This document shows, piece by piece, positions 25,716 to 35,086 of a stretch of DNA of 39,767 nt (within the stretch, counting starts at the first letter, position 1; the number at the start of each line of letters is the position of its first letter). The notes beneath the pieces are model-generated. The model did not search any database, was not told the DNA's origin, and worked only from the letters and a program-made list of their open reading frames with translations. The DNA is from Bacteroidota bacterium (GTDB taxonomy: Bacteria > Bacteroidota > Bacteroidia > Bacteroidales > GCA-2748055). Made by a program: the position numbers and the translations under genes. Location of the stretch: NCBI GenBank assembly GCA_024244665.1, contig JAAEOI010000393.1:1-39767 (forward strand). Direction: 5' to 3'.

Positions 25716-27176
25716 TTACCAGACCAGGGGATAGTCCACCTTTTCCTTATATCCGAATGTCAGGTTGAGGCCAAACCAGAAGTTTATCGACCGCGCCTCC
25801 TCAGGCCAGAATGCTGCACTCAGTAGGTTATCTGAGATCAGGTAGAGGTTCACCGGACCGGCGTTGATGGAAAAGCCCCCTCCGATATTCTTGAAATAGG
25901 CGTTCATATAGGAGTAACTGAGTGTAAGGTTCAGAACCCGGCCCGTGGTAAAATTTGCCGATGCCGTCACCTGCTCAGACACTTTCCCGTTCAGAAAGTC
26001 AGTTCTGGAAAGCAATCCGAAGTTGATTTTCGGCGTCACAGACCAGGAAGCCCCCGCATAGAGTTTTGTATTAAGCCTCTTGCTGTATATGACTCCCGGA
26101 GTGAACTCGAGAAAATCTATAAGGCTGTCGGCCATCTGGTTAAAGGCACTGTCCAGGTGATCTCCTATGGAATAATCCTCCGAGAGATCGAAAGGATTGA
26201 GTTCAAAGCCAGTAAAATCATATCCTGTTGAGTAGTCGATCTGGTGAACTTCATCTTTCCACCGGATGTAACCCAGGTCAACCAGGCTCACGCAGATCTG
26301 CAGTGGATCAATGGGACGGTATTCAATTCCAAGATCTACTCCAAAGCCCAGGTTCTTTGCATTGAACATATACCTTGAAATGGAGGAAAAGTTTGGATTC
26401 TCAAGGTCGTCATTGATCACCACCTCATCTATCATTCCATCCTCGTCGTAGGTTACTTCTGCAAATGGCAGGGAGGCATTAAAGCGCATATCGGACTGGA
26501 TGTTCCACGCTTCCTCGGAGGTGGTCACTGAAAGGTCCGAGTTGAGAGTGGAGAGGTTTCCTATTCCGAACAAAACCTTGGCCCTGGCTCCGATGGTGAG
26601 ATTGTCCAAAATCTCCCCGGACCATCCCACAGAGATCTCATCAAAAGCCATCAGATCGGTTCCCACACCATCCAGTTCATACCTCTCCCCTTCAGGCGCC
26701 CCTGTGATCATCAGCCTGGCAAGATCGCCCGGGTAGTATAAGCTTCCATCCCAACGGGTAATTACATCCAGCGTAAAAAATCCGACTTCTGTTCTGAATC
26801 CAAATGAAATAAGGGAGGTTCCAAGGTCGGACGATACCACATTGACCGGTTTCAACTTGTTCAGAAATACTTCTTGACTAGCCCGGTTATACATGGAGGT
26901 TATCAGGGAATCCGGCTCTGTGGGGTGTTGATAGATCAAATCCTCCCAGGCCAGTGAGCTTGACGACAGTCCTGTCCTGATGGATGACAGAAAAGGAATT
27001 CCGATGTAGAGGTTGCCCTTTGGCTGATAAGCAGGATTTACGCGGTTCGCCTGTGGAACTCCGTGCATAAAATAGAGCGTGTTGTTTACCTGCGCCACTC
27101 CTGAGCTACCAAGGGAGAGGGAAAAAAACACAATAAGCAAACTCCGGCATAGAATCTTATAGCTTAGCTTCATCAT
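25716..27176 (-). CDS. DUF5723 family outer-membrane beta-barrel protein
   Basis: The 486-residue protein begins with a signal peptide ending near SSGVAQ, then the typical opening NTLYFMHGVPQANRVNPAYQP and IGIPFLSSI. It continues with amphipathic beta strands ending in an aromatic-rich strand (FWFGLNLTFGYKE). This matches DUF5723, a Bacteroidota barrel family of unknown function related to PorP/SprF-type and FadL-like barrels in appearance. It is the last gene of the three-gene minus-strand operon. Start codons at 27176 or 27173 are possible; the TTG at 27182 overlaps the stop of the upstream gene and is unlikely. Confidence 0.85.
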   Translation of the reverse strand: MMKLSYKILCRSLLIVFFSLSLGSSGVAQVNNTLYFMHGVPQANRVNPAYQPKGNLYIGIPFLSSIRTGLSSSSLAWEDLIYQHPTEPDSLITSMYNRASQEVFLNKLKPVNVVSSDLGTSLISFGFRTEVGFFTLDVITRWDGSLYYPGDLARLMITGAPEGERYELDGVGTDLMAFDEISVGWSGEILDNLTIGARAKVLFGIGNLSTLNSDLSVTTSEEAWNIQSDMRFNASLPFAEVTYDEDGMIDEVVINDDLENPNFSSISRYMFNAKNLGFGVDLGIEYRPIDPLQICVSLVDLGYIRWKDEVHQIDYSTGYDFTGFELNPFDLSEDYSIGDHLDSAFNQMADSLIDFLEFTPGVIYSKRLNTKLYAGASWSVTPKINFGLLSRTDFLNGKVSEQVTASANFTTGRVLNLTLSYSYMNAYFKNIGGGFSINAGPVNLYLISDNLLSAAFWPEEARSINFWFGLNLTFGYKEKVDYPLVW

Positions 27177-27178
27177 TT

Positions 27179-27844
27179 TCAATTTTGGTCTCCGTTAGTA
27201 ATTTTTGCTTTCGCTGACATGGATAGCTTATAGTCCAGGGAGTAAGATGCATATATCTTCACAAAGGGCTCTCCCTGTTTTAGGGGCTGCATTGTTCCCA
27301 CTATCCGCATATAGGCTACGTCTTCCAGGATTCCGAGCTTTTCATCATCAAAAAACGAGCTGTTCTCATTCTCCGATGACTCCACGAGCTTTCCGTTGTT
27401 ATCAATACTGGATGACTCCACCACGATTCCCTCCATATCGAAGACCGAATCAAGAACCACATGATTTTCATCCTCCAGGTAAACCTGCAAGCGGGTTTCT
27501 ATGGCCAGCTCATTAACCGTACTCAGGTTTATCTGAAAGAAGATTACCATATCATCTTCCAATCCATTGTCAAAATTCACAGTTTCGTCCACTGAATAAA
27601 TGGTATCGGCATAAACCAGATAATAGACAAGGCCCTCATCGTCTATCATTGAATAATCACCCGAATCGATGACCTCAGCCAGATCATCCATGTCGAAGGA
27701 TCCGAATAAGAGGGGGGCCGCAAGGTCTGGTTCAAATTCCATCTCAGTTGAAAGACGGTTGAGGTCAAAATTGTCCTTCAAACAGGAGTTCATCAATAAT
27801 AATCCTGCGATAAGGAGACTGATTCCTAATAAGAGTCGTTTCAT
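27179..27844 (-). CDS. Putative envelope lipoprotein, family not recognised
   Basis: The 221-residue product has a signal sequence with lipobox LMNSC (Cys21), so it is predicted to be a lipoprotein. The mature part is acidic (DNFDLNRLSTEMEFEPDLAAPLLFG, shortened here in meaning to an Asp/Glu-rich head) and beta-rich. It contains a Ser/Asn-rich loop (ESSENENSSFF) and no catalytic motif I recognise. The LAAPLLFGSF stretch after the lipobox recurs, as far as I can recall, in small Bacteroidota lipoproteins of unknown function. It starts three bases after the propeller gene stop and ends two bases before the DUF5723 ATG, so all three are probably one transcript. It may be a partner of the DUF5723 barrel. 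Confidence 0.72.
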   Translation of the reverse strand: MKRLLLGISLLIAGLLLMNSCLKDNFDLNRLSTEMEFEPDLAAPLLFGSFDMDDLAEVIDSGDYSMIDDEGLVYYLVYADTIYSVDETVNFDNGLEDDMVIFFQINLSTVNELAIETRLQVYLEDENHVVLDSVFDMEGIVVESSSIDNNGKLVESSENENSSFFDDEKLGILEDVAYMRIVGTMQPLKQGEPFVKIYASYSLDYKLSMSAKAKITNGDQN

Positions 27845-27847
27845 GGC

Positions 27848-30604
27848 CTACTCAATTGAATAATTGTATAAAAAGTTGTTTGCACTGCCTACAATAAGGT
27901 TAAACCTGCTGTCTGATCCGGCAAAGTATCCAATGCTGAACCGTGTGGTTCCTTCAAGGGGGAAGCCCTCGTAGAGTGATCCGTCGGCATTGATCAGATA
28001 GATCCTCTTCCTTGACCGGTCTGTAATCCCGATCTTAGTATCCGCCGCAGAAAATTTATAGATTTCGGGCATCTCGCTGATGCGATCCCTGACCCTGTAC
28101 GTAAACAGCCTGGTTCCATCCTGTTTGAGAACGCTCAATTCATCTCCTTCAGCAAAAATATAGTCAGGAACCCCGTCCTTATCCATGTCCTGCATCCTGA
28201 AGAAATGTTCCCCGGACATAAGCTGCTCAAGAAGGATTGAGACCGATCCGTCCTGGTAAACTCCAATCACACTACCCGAGGTATCGGTAGATATCCACCG
28301 GGGCCTCTCTTCCATGATATTCATATCAAGTGTAAATGGATTACCCTCCGAGAAGACCACCCGCTTCCCTGTCTTAATTCGCTCTTTCCCTCTGCGATCA
28401 AGGAAATATGCGCGGGTTTTATCCTTCACCAGTATGTAATCCCTATCCCCTATTCTGAAATGTTGCGGCGCAGCGGTAACTACCGATTCAGTTTTCCCGA
28501 ATTTCCAGCCGGTCACAACGTTGCCTTCTATATCATAGAGATAAATCTTCCTGTCTACCCCGGGTATAAAGATCCGGTAATCCCTGCTCTTGTCATAGTC
28601 GAACAGGGCTAGCGGGGCCGTAGCCTCCGACCTGAGCGAAACTGGGTAACGCTCCACATAGTTCCCGTTCCTGTCGATCAGGTGCAGCTTCCCGGCAGTA
28701 TTGAACATGTATTGCAGCTTTCCATTCTTATAAAAATCAACCTGGTGCATCCCTCCCAGCATTGGCCCTTCCAGTCTCTGCTCCCACAAAATTCGTCCTG
28801 TGCTGTTAATCAGATAGATTTTATTGGATGCATCCTGTATGAAAATCTCCTTCTCCCGTGTGTTGTGATTGACCACCAGGGCAGGCTTGGTAATGGCCGT
28901 GGAATCCATCAGGCTTTCCCATACTGTTAGCGCCTTCTCCCTGATCTGCGAGGTATATTTACCAGAGATGCTGTGATAGAACATCTCATCCTCCGAGCTG
29001 TACTGAACCACAACACCGGGAATCCTTCTGAGAAAAAGCTCCATGGCTTCGAGTTTTTCCGATGTTTCCCCGTTCAGGATCTCCCTCCGGTAGTCAAGGT
29101 AGGGGTAAGGCCTGAAGAAAAAAGTAACATTGCTCCGGTTGGAAAGGTAGTCCGACATCTCCTTAAAAACCGGGTCGCTTACAAAGGTCTTATGCAGGAT
29201 GTTCTGATAGATCACCCTGGAGAGTACCCCCACAGATGGGCCAAAAAGGAGGTAATTCTCATAGATGGTGACGTAAGAGTTGAACAGGCGGTCGGGCAGC
29301 ACCCCCTTCGGGTAGAACGTGGGCATCCTGTATATGGTAAAGCTGGTCTGATTATCCAGCTTGTATTGATGCCGGTATGATTTCATATCGAATGCATGCA
29401 CCTGGAGGTACTGTTCAATCCAGTGCATAACCACCTCTGAGGCTTCACTCTGACTCCTGGTCTCAACCACGAAGATCTCCTCCCTTGGATGATTGGTCAC
29501 ACCCTCAATGGAGAACCATGCAAGTTCATCATCCATGATGGCCACAAGATCCTCCAGGGGATCAAATCCGTACTGCTTTTGCAATTTCTCCTTCTCCTGT
29601 CCGATTTTAGCCCATTTCCCAAGGCCAGACAGGTAGGCAACCATCTGTTCACCGAAGAGTTTCCTGTCGCTGACTCCCAGGTGAAGAAAGGATGAAGTCC
29701 CGGAAGGCATCATTTCATGGAGCTCCATTTTTACGGGCGACTGACTGGCGAAAGCGTCAAGGAGCAGGGTCTCCTCGGTATCCGCAACTGACATTCCATT
29801 CAGAATCAAGGCATCCTCCTTAATATCCAGGTCCAGTTCACCCCGGGAAGCAAGGCGGGAAATCCCCAGTAGCTTCGGCCAGCTCTCCTCTCCCAGGAAG
29901 GGATAGAACAACATATGTACGCGGGAGTAGTTGATATAAATATTGGCATGAACATATCTTCCTGCAGTTGCTCGGAGCTTCTCCAACTCTTTATCCAAAG
30001 GATCGACACCGGCATGGATGGTCCTCACCGACTGCTCCACCAGCATAGAAGAGGGTCCGGCGAGGCAGATTCCGTTTACACAGGCAAAGGTGAATTTTCC
30101 CGGGATGGCTTCAGGATTTCCGGAAACATCAAAGAGGGTTTCGGATTCATACTTCCGCTCATTCACGATGGACTCTTCTCCCAGTAATCCAAGCACAATC
30201 TGCTCAAACTCATGATCGTTGTGATAACCAACATAGGGAATATAGACAAGTGGCGTAAGCTGATCCTTCCCCTGGAGGTGCAGAGATACACTCAAGCCCT
30301 CCTTCAACAGAAGGTCCCGGAGAGTTTCGCTGGAACCGGTATGGGTCAGGATTATCCGGACTATGGAGTCAAGGCCGTTCCTGCCGGTTGTATTGACAAA
30401 ATCGACCCAGATACGACTTCCGGGCAAAAACTTCTCTGCCACATACTCGTAATCAATCTCCTCAATAAAAACAAGAGCATCATCAGGCACAGCCTGCAGA
30501 ACCTCAATGGGTGTGATTTTATTCATCTTTTTCAGAAAGATAATCCCCACCAGGCCCAGGCATACCACGGCAAATAGCCCTACATACAGAAACCTTTTTA
30601 TCAT
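27848..30604 (-). CDS. Membrane-anchored protein with DUF3352-like N-terminal half and beta-propeller-like C-terminus
   Basis: The 918-residue protein has one N-terminal membrane helix (about residues 5-24), so most of it is periplasmic or exported. The first half opens with LQAVPDDALVFIEEIDY, a pattern like DUF3352 proteins. The second half carries several repeats of the type FIQDASNKIYLINSTGRILW, KIYLYDIEGNVVTGW and RKRIYLINADGSLYEGFP, typical of PQQ/WD-like beta-propellers. No enzyme motif is evident. I chose the ATG at 30604, because the ATG at 30634 would lie upstream of a -7 element at 30622-30629. It begins the operon with the lipoprotein and the DUF5723 barrel. The function is unknown. 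Confidence 0.78.
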   Translation of the reverse strand: MIKRFLYVGLFAVVCLGLVGIIFLKKMNKITPIEVLQAVPDDALVFIEEIDYEYVAEKFLPGSRIWVDFVNTTGRNGLDSIVRIILTHTGSSETLRDLLLKEGLSVSLHLQGKDQLTPLVYIPYVGYHNDHEFEQIVLGLLGEESIVNERKYESETLFDVSGNPEAIPGKFTFACVNGICLAGPSSMLVEQSVRTIHAGVDPLDKELEKLRATAGRYVHANIYINYSRVHMLFYPFLGEESWPKLLGISRLASRGELDLDIKEDALILNGMSVADTEETLLLDAFASQSPVKMELHEMMPSGTSSFLHLGVSDRKLFGEQMVAYLSGLGKWAKIGQEKEKLQKQYGFDPLEDLVAIMDDELAWFSIEGVTNHPREEIFVVETRSQSEASEVVMHWIEQYLQVHAFDMKSYRHQYKLDNQTSFTIYRMPTFYPKGVLPDRLFNSYVTIYENYLLFGPSVGVLSRVIYQNILHKTFVSDPVFKEMSDYLSNRSNVTFFFRPYPYLDYRREILNGETSEKLEAMELFLRRIPGVVVQYSSEDEMFYHSISGKYTSQIREKALTVWESLMDSTAITKPALVVNHNTREKEIFIQDASNKIYLINSTGRILWEQRLEGPMLGGMHQVDFYKNGKLQYMFNTAGKLHLIDRNGNYVERYPVSLRSEATAPLALFDYDKSRDYRIFIPGVDRKIYLYDIEGNVVTGWKFGKTESVVTAAPQHFRIGDRDYILVKDKTRAYFLDRRGKERIKTGKRVVFSEGNPFTLDMNIMEERPRWISTDTSGSVIGVYQDGSVSILLEQLMSGEHFFRMQDMDKDGVPDYIFAEGDELSVLKQDGTRLFTYRVRDRISEMPEIYKFSAADTKIGITDRSRKRIYLINADGSLYEGFPLEGTTRFSIGYFAGSDSRFNLIVGSANNFLYNYSIE

Positions 30605-30621
30605 ATACGGCCGGTTTAGAT

Positions 30622-30629
30622 CAAAAATA
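30622..30629 (-). promoter_or_regulatory. Bacteroidota-type promoter (-7 box) for the propeller/lipoprotein/DUF5723 operon
   Basis: The minus strand reads TATTTTTG, an exact TAnnTTTG match. Transcription should start near 30617, between the two candidate ATGs at 30634 and 30604, so it supports the downstream start. No -33 TTTG is clear. Confidence 0.55.
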
Positions 30630-30715
30630 GGCATTTCACACGCAGGTTTAGGGGAAAATTACCAACACAGGTTACTCAGGAGAATTGATAGAATCGTAAA
30701 GTGTGAACAATGGTA

Positions 30716-30724
30716 TAATTTTTG
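30716..30724 (+). promoter_or_regulatory. Possible promoter (-7-like box) for the TonB-dependent receptor
   Basis: TAATTTTTG resembles TAnnTTTG with one extra base between the halves. It would place the transcript start near 30729, about 20 bases before the ATG at 30750. The spacing flaw keeps confidence low. Confidence 0.35.
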
Positions 30725-30749
30725 CATATAATTGCGTGTTTTTCAGGTC

Positions 30750-33140
30750 ATGGCATATCGTATAGGTTTTATTTTAAGCACCTTCTTTTTATTCATCTCC
30801 CTGGAAGCCCAGCAGATCAGCGTCCTCAGCGCTTCTAACCACGCTCCCATCGAAAATGTAGCTGTATTCAGCAGCAGCCGGGAGAGCTCTGCCATAACCG
30901 ACACAATTGGTATAGTTGATCTTTCCATTTTCACCTCTGGTGATACAGTTATCTTCCAGCATCCCTCATACGTCACATCCACCATCTCAATGGAAATGCT
31001 GAAGGGGATAAAACTTGTGGAGCTGGTCAGGAAAAATGTTCTGATTGATGAATTCGTCATATCCGCCTCCAAATACAGGGAAAGCAAACTGATGATCCCG
31101 TACATGGTGGATGTTCTGGAGGAGTCCATGCTCAGGGAGAGTACCGGCCTGACAGCTGCGGAGATCCTGGAGGGCACCGGGAACATCATGGTTCAGAAGA
31201 CCCAGGGGGGCGGAGGGAGCCCTGTACTCAGGGGATTCGAAGCCAATAAAATCCTCCTCGTGGTTGACGGGGTCAGGCTCAATAACGCCATCTACCGGAA
31301 CGGGCACCTGCAGAATTCCATCACCATTGACCACTCCATTCTCGAACGGACCGAAGTGATTTTCGGGCCCACCTCCATCATATACGGAAGTGATGCCCTG
31401 GGTGGAGTCATTCATTACTATACGAAAGATCCGGAGGTGGCTGTGGGAAGGCCCACGCTGGTAAAGGCCAATGCCTATACGAAGTTTACCTCAGCAAACA
31501 CCGGATTCACGGGTCACCTCGATTTTTCAGCCGGGAGGAAAAGATGGGCCTCTCTCACAAGTGTTACATATAAGAACATCGGAGATATCCGGATGGGTTC
31601 ATACAGGAATCCCACCCTGGGGGAGTGGGGAAAGGTGATGCACTATGTGGACCAGGTGGACGGGATGGATTCAACTCTTGCCAATCCAAATCCGCTGGAG
31701 CAGAAACATACAGGATACAGTCAGATCGATCTTCTGCAAAAAATACGATATACTCCATCGAAGTATGTGGACTGGATACTGAACCTGCAATACTCCACCT
31801 CATCGGATATAGACCGGCTCGACAAGCTGAACGACTATAACAGCGATAACCTGAAGTATGCCTCCTATTACTACGGACCACAAAACAGGCTCCTGACCTC
31901 CCTGAAAAATGTTCTGAAAAAAGACAATCCACTCTTTACAAATATGACCAACATCATTGCCTTCCAGAGAGTAGATGAGGACCGGTATTCGAGAAAGTTC
32001 AGGTCTGATGAGTTGCTCACCCAAATGGAAGGAGTTAATGTGTTCAGTCTCAATACGGATCTCCTTAAAGTCTGGGGGCCCAGCCACAAATTGAACTATG
32101 GACTGGAGCTGAACCACAACCGGGTTGACTCGGAGGCGTGGTACGAGAACATTATAAGTGGAGCGCAGAACGCGACACAAACCAGGTACCCCGAGGGGGG
32201 CAGCGAAACCTGGAATGCATCTGCCTACGCCAGTTATAAATGGATCATTGGTGAAAAAGGAGTACTTAACGGTGGTGCCAGGTACAGCAGGGCTGGCCTC
32301 TCATCGGAATTTACAGCAGGCATATTGCCCTATGAGTACATTGAGATCAATAACGGCGCTTTCACCGGAAGCCTGGGATTCATCTATACTCCCTCCGACA
32401 ATTGGCAGATCAATACCATTCTCTCCTCGGGTTTCAGGAACCCCAACGTGGATGATTTTGGAAAGGTTAGAGCCAAGGATGATTATATTACCATACCCAA
32501 TGAAACCCTGTCGCCTGAATACTCCTACAATGCAGAAATAGGCATCAGCAGGATTGTTGAGGGGTATATGAAAATCGAACTGGTGGGCTACTACACATAC
32601 CTGAAGGATGCCATTGTCCGGACAGCCTACCAGCTCAAAGGGGAGGATTCCCTGGACTATGATGGGGATTTCTACAGGGTTACCGCAAACTACAATGCTG
32701 CCCGGGGGATCATCTATGGCGGATCCCTGCGTTTTACTTCAACCCTGAACCGGAACATTACCCTGAACGGCACCCTGAACTATACCCACGGGCACAATAT
32801 CTCGGATGATGTCCCTCTGGGACATATTCCACCTATTTTTGGCCGCACCAACATTACTTACCGGCGCGACCGGTTTTTCCTGGATATCTATGCAGTGTAC
32901 CAGGGCTGGAAACGCGTAGAAGATTTCTCCCCCTATGGTGAAGATAATGATGGAGAGGCCATGGCCTACGGCTTTCCGTCATGGTGGACCCTCAACCTGA
33001 AAACCGGATTTAACCTTGGTCAGCACCTCGACCTGATGATAGCGGTGGAAAACCTTTTCGACACCTTCTACAAATCACACGCCGCGGGTATCAGCGCCCC
33101 CGGAAGAAACTTTATCCTGATGGCCAGATTTAGCATCTAA
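30750..33140 (+). CDS. TonB-dependent outer-membrane receptor
   Basis: The 796-residue protein has a signal peptide (about 1-20), a short carboxypeptidase-regulatory-like domain (about 22-95), a plug domain with SPVLRGFEANKILLVVDGVR and YGSDALGGVI, and a 22-strand-type barrel ending in an aromatic strand with SAPGRNFILMARFSI. It imports an unknown ligand using TonB energy. The GFRNPNVDDF block and C-terminal APGRNF tail recall heme or hemoglobin receptor subfamilies, but evidence for a substrate is weak. No SusD partner is adjacent. The ATG at 30750 is preferred to a TTG at 30732. ung follows immediately. Confidence 0.92.
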   Translation: MAYRIGFILSTFFLFISLEAQQISVLSASNHAPIENVAVFSSSRESSAITDTIGIVDLSIFTSGDTVIFQHPSYVTSTISMEMLKGIKLVELVRKNVLIDEFVISASKYRESKLMIPYMVDVLEESMLRESTGLTAAEILEGTGNIMVQKTQGGGGSPVLRGFEANKILLVVDGVRLNNAIYRNGHLQNSITIDHSILERTEVIFGPTSIIYGSDALGGVIHYYTKDPEVAVGRPTLVKANAYTKFTSANTGFTGHLDFSAGRKRWASLTSVTYKNIGDIRMGSYRNPTLGEWGKVMHYVDQVDGMDSTLANPNPLEQKHTGYSQIDLLQKIRYTPSKYVDWILNLQYSTSSDIDRLDKLNDYNSDNLKYASYYYGPQNRLLTSLKNVLKKDNPLFTNMTNIIAFQRVDEDRYSRKFRSDELLTQMEGVNVFSLNTDLLKVWGPSHKLNYGLELNHNRVDSEAWYENIISGAQNATQTRYPEGGSETWNASAYASYKWIIGEKGVLNGGARYSRAGLSSEFTAGILPYEYIEINNGAFTGSLGFIYTPSDNWQINTILSSGFRNPNVDDFGKVRAKDDYITIPNETLSPEYSYNAEIGISRIVEGYMKIELVGYYTYLKDAIVRTAYQLKGEDSLDYDGDFYRVTANYNAARGIIYGGSLRFTSTLNRNITLNGTLNYTHGHNISDDVPLGHIPPIFGRTNITYRRDRFFLDIYAVYQGWKRVEDFSPYGEDNDGEAMAYGFPSWWTLNLKTGFNLGQHLDLMIAVENLFDTFYKSHAAGISAPGRNFILMARFSI

Positions 33141-33158
33141 TTGTTATCTTTCATTCCT

Positions 33159-33836
33159 GTGACCAACATTGAGCCCCATATCGAAGATGGCTGGAAAAAT
33201 CTCCTGTGGGAGGAGTTTCAGTCACCCTGGTTCAGTGAATTGAAGGAGTTCCTGGTGCAGGAAACCTCATCGCGGACCATCTACCCGCGCGGCCAACTGA
33301 TACTCAATGCTTTTCAGCACACTCCATTTGACAATGTGAAGGTGGTGATCCTGGGACAGGACCCCTATCACGGCGCTGGACAGGCACATGGACTCTGCTT
33401 TTCTGTTCCCCCCGGTATTAAATCGCCCCCCTCTCTGGTCAACATCTTCAAGGAACTCCATGCAGACCTGGGAATTCCGGTTCCGGCCCATGGGAATCTT
33501 GAAAGCTGGGCCGACCAGGGAGTGCTTCTGCTGAATGCCTCACTGACTGTGAGGGCAGGAGAGGCAGGATCACACCAGAACCGGGGATGGGAAACATTCA
33601 CCAATGCAGTAATTGACAAAATCTCCCAACAGAAAAGCAATGTGGTATTCCTTCTCTGGGGGAAGTATGCCCAGGCCAAGGAGGCCCTGGTGGATGGAGA
33701 TAAGCACCTGGTACTGAAAGCCGCACACCCCTCCCCCTTCTCTGCCTACAACGGTTTTTTCGGGTGCCGGCACTTCTCAAAAACCAACACTTTCCTGGAA
33801 CAGAAGGGGATTGAGCCGGTTAACTGGTCCCTCTAG
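33159..33836 (+). CDS. ung: Uracil-DNA glycosylase
   Basis: Ung removes uracil from DNA to begin base-excision repair. The 225-residue form has the catalytic water-activating motif GQDPYHG with Asp68, the LLNASLTV block, and the minor-groove [10 protein letters not shown] loop near residue 188. The start is uncertain: the GTG at 33159 gives the usual family N-terminus, while a TTG at 33141, directly after the receptor stop, would add six residues. A weak -7-like TATCTTTC at 33145-33152 lies between the two. It is followed by an intrinsic terminator. Confidence 0.95.
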   Translation: MTNIEPHIEDGWKNLLWEEFQSPWFSELKEFLVQETSSRTIYPRGQLILNAFQHTPFDNVKVVILGQDPYHGAGQAHGLCFSVPPGIKSPPSLVNIFKELHADLGIPVPAHGNLESWADQGVLLLNASLTVRAGEAGSHQNRGWETFTNAVIDKISQQKSNVVFLLWGKYAQAKEALVDGDKHLVLKAAHPSPFSAYNGFFGCRHFSKTNTFLEQKGIEPVNWSL

Positions 33837-34131
33837 CTAATCTTATCCTTCCGTTTTCACCTTTGGCACGCTATTTGTGAGTAATAGAGTGACAGTTCAT
33901 CCATCATATTCCCTGAACATCAGGGCAGGTCCGTCTCTCACAGGCGGACTTTTATTTTTTATAGGATCTTGTTCTCACTAATTTTCCTAAATTGTGTATG
34001 TATTTATTCCTTCCGTTTTACCCGGACTGGCCCAACCAGATCTACCCGCTTCCCCAACCGGATATCAGGTTCGGATTTGAGTTCTGATCTCTTTTGCCTG
34101 ATCAATCCAATACCTAATCTGACAGAATTTT
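33837..34131. other. 295-bp intergenic region between ung and the DUF898 gene
   Basis: This A/T-rich convergent gap holds two adjacent hairpins, the second being a terminator (33929-33960). I see no gene supported by family similarity. A weak -7-like CACCTTTG at 33858-33865 precedes the hairpins, so a short non-coding transcript is conceivable but unproven. Confidence 0.6.
33929..33960 (+). terminator. Intrinsic terminator downstream of ung
   Basis: GTCCGTCT at 33929-33936 pairs with AGGCGGAC at 33942-33949 (8-bp stem including one G-U pair, five-base loop) and runs into a T-rich tract (33950-33960). A smaller hairpin CCCTG/CAGGG (33911-33925) precedes it. Confidence 0.75.
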
Positions 34132-35070
34132 CTATTCTATCGGCATGGACTCCGTCAGGTAGGTTTTCGATAAAACCCTTTTCCCCACTTTGCAGAGAGC
34201 CCAGGGAGCATATATGCCCAATGTAACGATGCAAATAAGAGTCTGGCCCCAAATAAATACAAAATCATCATTCACCTCCAGATCATAGCCAAAAGTCTTG
34301 TAGGATCCTTCCTTTACTACTATAGTTCTTTCTGCAAAATGCGCATAAAGTCGCAGGTACATTACGGGGAAATAGATACCAAGCGTGATGATGGTCAGAC
34401 CAAGCTCCCTGAGAATTATCGGACCGGATTCAGTGAAACGAGTATTCAAATAGATATGCTGATCCCTGTGCTGAAAGTTTATGATCCACACCCAGGCCAA
34501 ATACATATACGGAACCAGCACAATCATTGTTAGGGCCTGGTTTATAATAAAAAACCAGGGGCTTTCAATCAGTTGCAGGGGCAGTTGAACGGTAAGCATT
34601 GTCAGCACGATGATCGGCAGATACAGGCTCAAAACTACTATCACAAAGAGCCTCCCGGCACTGCCATGGAACTGGAAAGCTTCACCATCAAGCCGGCTGC
34701 TCCCTGCAAAAAATTTCAGAATGTCTCTCACAAACCAGGCCAGGTAGATAGTCATCGACAGGATACTCAACAGGAAACCAGGGAGGGTTGTATTTAAATA
34801 AGAGGAAAAGGAAGATGAAAATTCCAATTTTTTCTCTCCAAACCGGATGTGCTCGACAAAAATTCTGGTGAAGTAAAAATATATTCCCAGGGCGAATAGA
34901 AACACCAGAAACATCACTAACAATATCCTGCCCGGATGATCCATATCAAGTGTCCCGGTGCTTACACGATAGCTATACCATCCGTAAGGAATCAGGACCA
35001 GTACATAGAAAAGAAGCCAGATATTCAGGAATTTTTTTGGCTGAAGCGTGAAATCAAAATATGTCTTCAT
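34132..35070 (-). CDS. DUF898-like multi-pass membrane protein
   Basis: The 312-residue protein has about six hydrophobic segments. The later half carries two copies of the DUF898/YjgN pattern, LTIITLGIYFPVMYLRLYAHF and LICIVTLGIYAPWALCKVGKR, each with a hydrophobic run, a Gly-Ile-Tyr-x-Pro turn and a basic patch. DUF898 function is unknown. The ATG at 35070 gives MKTYFDFTLQPKKF; the longer frame from 35115 overlaps the trpS coding end and is unlikely. It follows trpS by 16 bases on the same strand and may be cotranscribed. It converges on ung over the terminator region. Confidence 0.8.
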   Translation of the reverse strand: MKTYFDFTLQPKKFLNIWLLFYVLVLIPYGWYSYRVSTGTLDMDHPGRILLVMFLVFLFALGIYFYFTRIFVEHIRFGEKKLEFSSSFSSYLNTTLPGFLLSILSMTIYLAWFVRDILKFFAGSSRLDGEAFQFHGSAGRLFVIVVLSLYLPIIVLTMLTVQLPLQLIESPWFFIINQALTMIVLVPYMYLAWVWIINFQHRDQHIYLNTRFTESGPIILRELGLTIITLGIYFPVMYLRLYAHFAERTIVVKEGSYKTFGYDLEVNDDFVFIWGQTLICIVTLGIYAPWALCKVGKRVLSKTYLTESMPIE

Positions 35071-35086
35071 TAAGTGATTGAGTAAG

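Noticed and set aside
33969..34252. Short open frames on both strands in the ung/DUF898 gap
   Set aside because: Low-complexity composition, no family similarity, and overlap with the DUF898 coding end.
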